DNA from: Thalassobius sp. I31.1
GTDB taxonomy: Bacteria > Pseudomonadota > Alphaproteobacteria > Rhodobacterales > Rhodobacteraceae
Direction of reading: 5' to 3'
Assembly: GCF_003031585.1 (NCBI RefSeq)
Contig: NZ_PWAA01000042.1
Span: forward strand, 62,001 to 126,000
Length of the DNA: 64,000 bases
This document shows, in pieces, positions 63,017 through 64,000 of the stretch (the stretch's first letter is position 1; every line of letters begins with the position of its first letter). The notes under the pieces are model-generated. The model searched no databases. It was not told the DNA's origin and saw only the letters and a list, made by a program, of their open reading frames with translations. Both the position numbers and the translations under genes were made by a program.

Positions 63017-63170
63017 AGCCGCTATATGATCTGCCTCGAAATTAGTCGGTATACTGTGGTATTCTGTAACATGCTGAAAAATAAGTAAAAACATCTTTAC
63101 CTGCTTTGATTTTGCAGTTTAGCGTCCGCCTGAAGGGCCCCGGAGAGCGTGGGGCACAAGGGGACAGGAC

Positions 63171-64000
63171 ATGACTGCAATCACCGATCACCAGGACCGA
63201 TATGCGCTGACGAATGAGCTGCACGCGCGGCCCTTTCCAACGCTGGGAACGGGGGCGACGGCGCTTTATCTGGCGGTGAAACGCCCGGCAGATGCGGCAC
63301 GACGGGATCGCCAGGCGGATCTTGATCATCTGCTGGCCCTGTTGGATCATTTCGGCGCAGATCACCCGCGCCCCGGGGCCACCCATTATTCCGGGCGCAT
63401 CGGCGGCCATGGCATCAAATGGGAAAGCCACACGGAATTTGTGAGCTACACCCTGTTTGTTGAAGGGAAAGTACCGGATGGCGACGGGTTTGGTCTGTTT
63501 CCCGAGAAATGGCTGAAAGAGATGCCGGGGGTGCGCCTGACGTCGGCGATGATCCGGGTGGTCGAGAAACCGCAGGATAAAGCAAAGCTTGCGCGTATCC
63601 TGAAGGAAGATTTCGTACCCGAAAGCCTGGCTGTCAGCAATGTTCTGGATGGGGCGGCGATCATTGCCGGTGATTTCCGCATAGATGCCCGTGGTCAGAT
63701 GAATTTCCAGGTGATCAGCGCGGCGCAGACCGGATCCCAGCGCATTGGCCGGATTGTGCAGCGTCTATGTGAGATTGAAACCTATAAAGCGATGTCGATG
63801 CTGGGGTATCGGCGCGCGAAAGATGTGCAGCGTCAGTTGGGCAATATTGATATGCGCCTGAACCGGTTGATTGACCGTATGAACGGGGCAGAACCCGAAG
63901 CGGTTCTGGCGGCGCTGTTGCCTCTGACGGCGGAACTTGAAGCATTATCTGCCCAATCGGCGTTCCGCTTTTCCGGCACGCGGGCCTATAGTTCGCTTGT
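63171..64000 (+). CDS. DUF3422 family membrane protein, 5' part
   Basis: The gene runs off the window end; 276 codons are visible. The N-terminus MTAITDHQDRYALTNELHAR then PFPTLGTGATALYLAV is the DUF3422 signature (N-E-L-H-A-R-P-F). Later parts are GGHGIKWESHTEFVSYTLFV and LCEIETYKAMSMLGYRRAKD. Family members are about 400-430 residues with C-terminal membrane helices that would lie beyond the end. AAGGGG is about 8 bases before the ATG. Function unknown. Confidence 0.85.
   Translation, partial: MTAITDHQDRYALTNELHARPFPTLGTGATALYLAVKRPADAARRDRQADLDHLLALLDHFGADHPRPGATHYSGRIGGHGIKWESHTEFVSYTLFVEGKVPDGDGFGLFPEKWLKEMPGVRLTSAMIRVVEKPQDKAKLARILKEDFVPESLAVSNVLDGAAIIAGDFRIDARGQMNFQVISAAQTGSQRIGRIVQRLCEIETYKAMSMLGYRRAKDVQRQLGNIDMRLNRLIDRMNGAEPEAVLAALLPLTAELEALSAQSAFRFSGTRAYSSL

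Noticed and set aside
1-64000. tRNA, rRNA, integrase or prophage genes
   Set aside because: No tRNA arm pattern, rRNA segment, transposase or integrase was seen by reading; a tRNAscan or profile search was not possible here.

Overview
The window is ordinary chromosomal sequence from an alphaproteobacterium, most likely a marine Rhodobacteraceae member (roseobacter group). This rests on conserved Rhodobacteraceae neighbourhoods (bolA, J-domain gene, PilP-like gene, cobS, cobT; proS, DUF2937 gene, lolC-type permease, lolD), aerobic cobaltochelatase genes, the short ProRS, the indirect GatB amidotransferase and a moderately high G+C content. I saw no rRNA, tRNA, CRISPR array, insertion sequence or prophage. 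Placement is by recognising protein families, not by a database search.

Layout. 1-10 kb: end of a ChaN-like gene, a quinone reductase, a HisC-type aminotransferase, a tiny Tat-signal protein, valS, a DUF2235 protein, a thioesterase, a phytanoyl-CoA-type dioxygenase, and divergent metF/metR sharing an exact MetR box. 10-17 kb: an unknown protein, a dimethylglycine/sarcosine dehydrogenase-type flavoenzyme, small secreted proteins, a Nudix hydrolase, a D-amino-acid-oxidase-type flavoenzyme and a DUF427 protein. 17-29 kb: aminopeptidase P, lolD and a LolC-type permease, DUF2937, proS, a secreted ankyrin protein, a ClC protein with a channel-like residue, a D-lactate dehydrogenase and an RTX-like protein. 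29-38 kb: unknown helical protein, cobT, cobS, a GspL/PilM-like plus PilP-like fusion, a SIMPL protein, a J-domain protein, bolA and DUF4177. 38-41 kb: a regulator with a central NarL-type HTH and a degenerate alpha/beta-hydrolase domain, followed by two tandem promoter and stem-loop modules. 41-50 kb: gatB, lytic transglycosylase lipoprotein, TerB-like protein, pepN, glcB-glcG. 50-64 kb: class I amidotransferase, a molybdenum hydroxylase pair with divergent TetR, kynA and kynU, pntAB, a damaged yqiJ/flotillin locus, an orphan mobile mystery protein A, a second thioesterase and a DUF3422 gene cut by the window end.

The most unusual region is 38.4-40.6 kb. The regulator's hydrolase domain has Cys instead of Ser at the nucleophile elbow and Gln instead of the catalytic His, so it looks like a ligand sensor. 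Downstream on the same strand are two modules exactly 256 bp apart. Each has a 7-2-7 inverted repeat of the NarL type about 43 bp before a predicted start, a conserved transcript-start block, and a stem-loop whose arms differ by compensatory changes. I propose a sensor-regulated pair of sibling small RNAs; this is inference from sequence.

Metabolically the window carries glyoxylate entry (malate synthase G), lactate or 2-hydroxyacid oxidation, methylated-amine/one-carbon metabolism (dimethylglycine-type enzyme, MetF), tryptophan-to-anthranilate catabolism without a formamidase in view, NADPH supply (PntAB) and cobalamin cobalt insertion.
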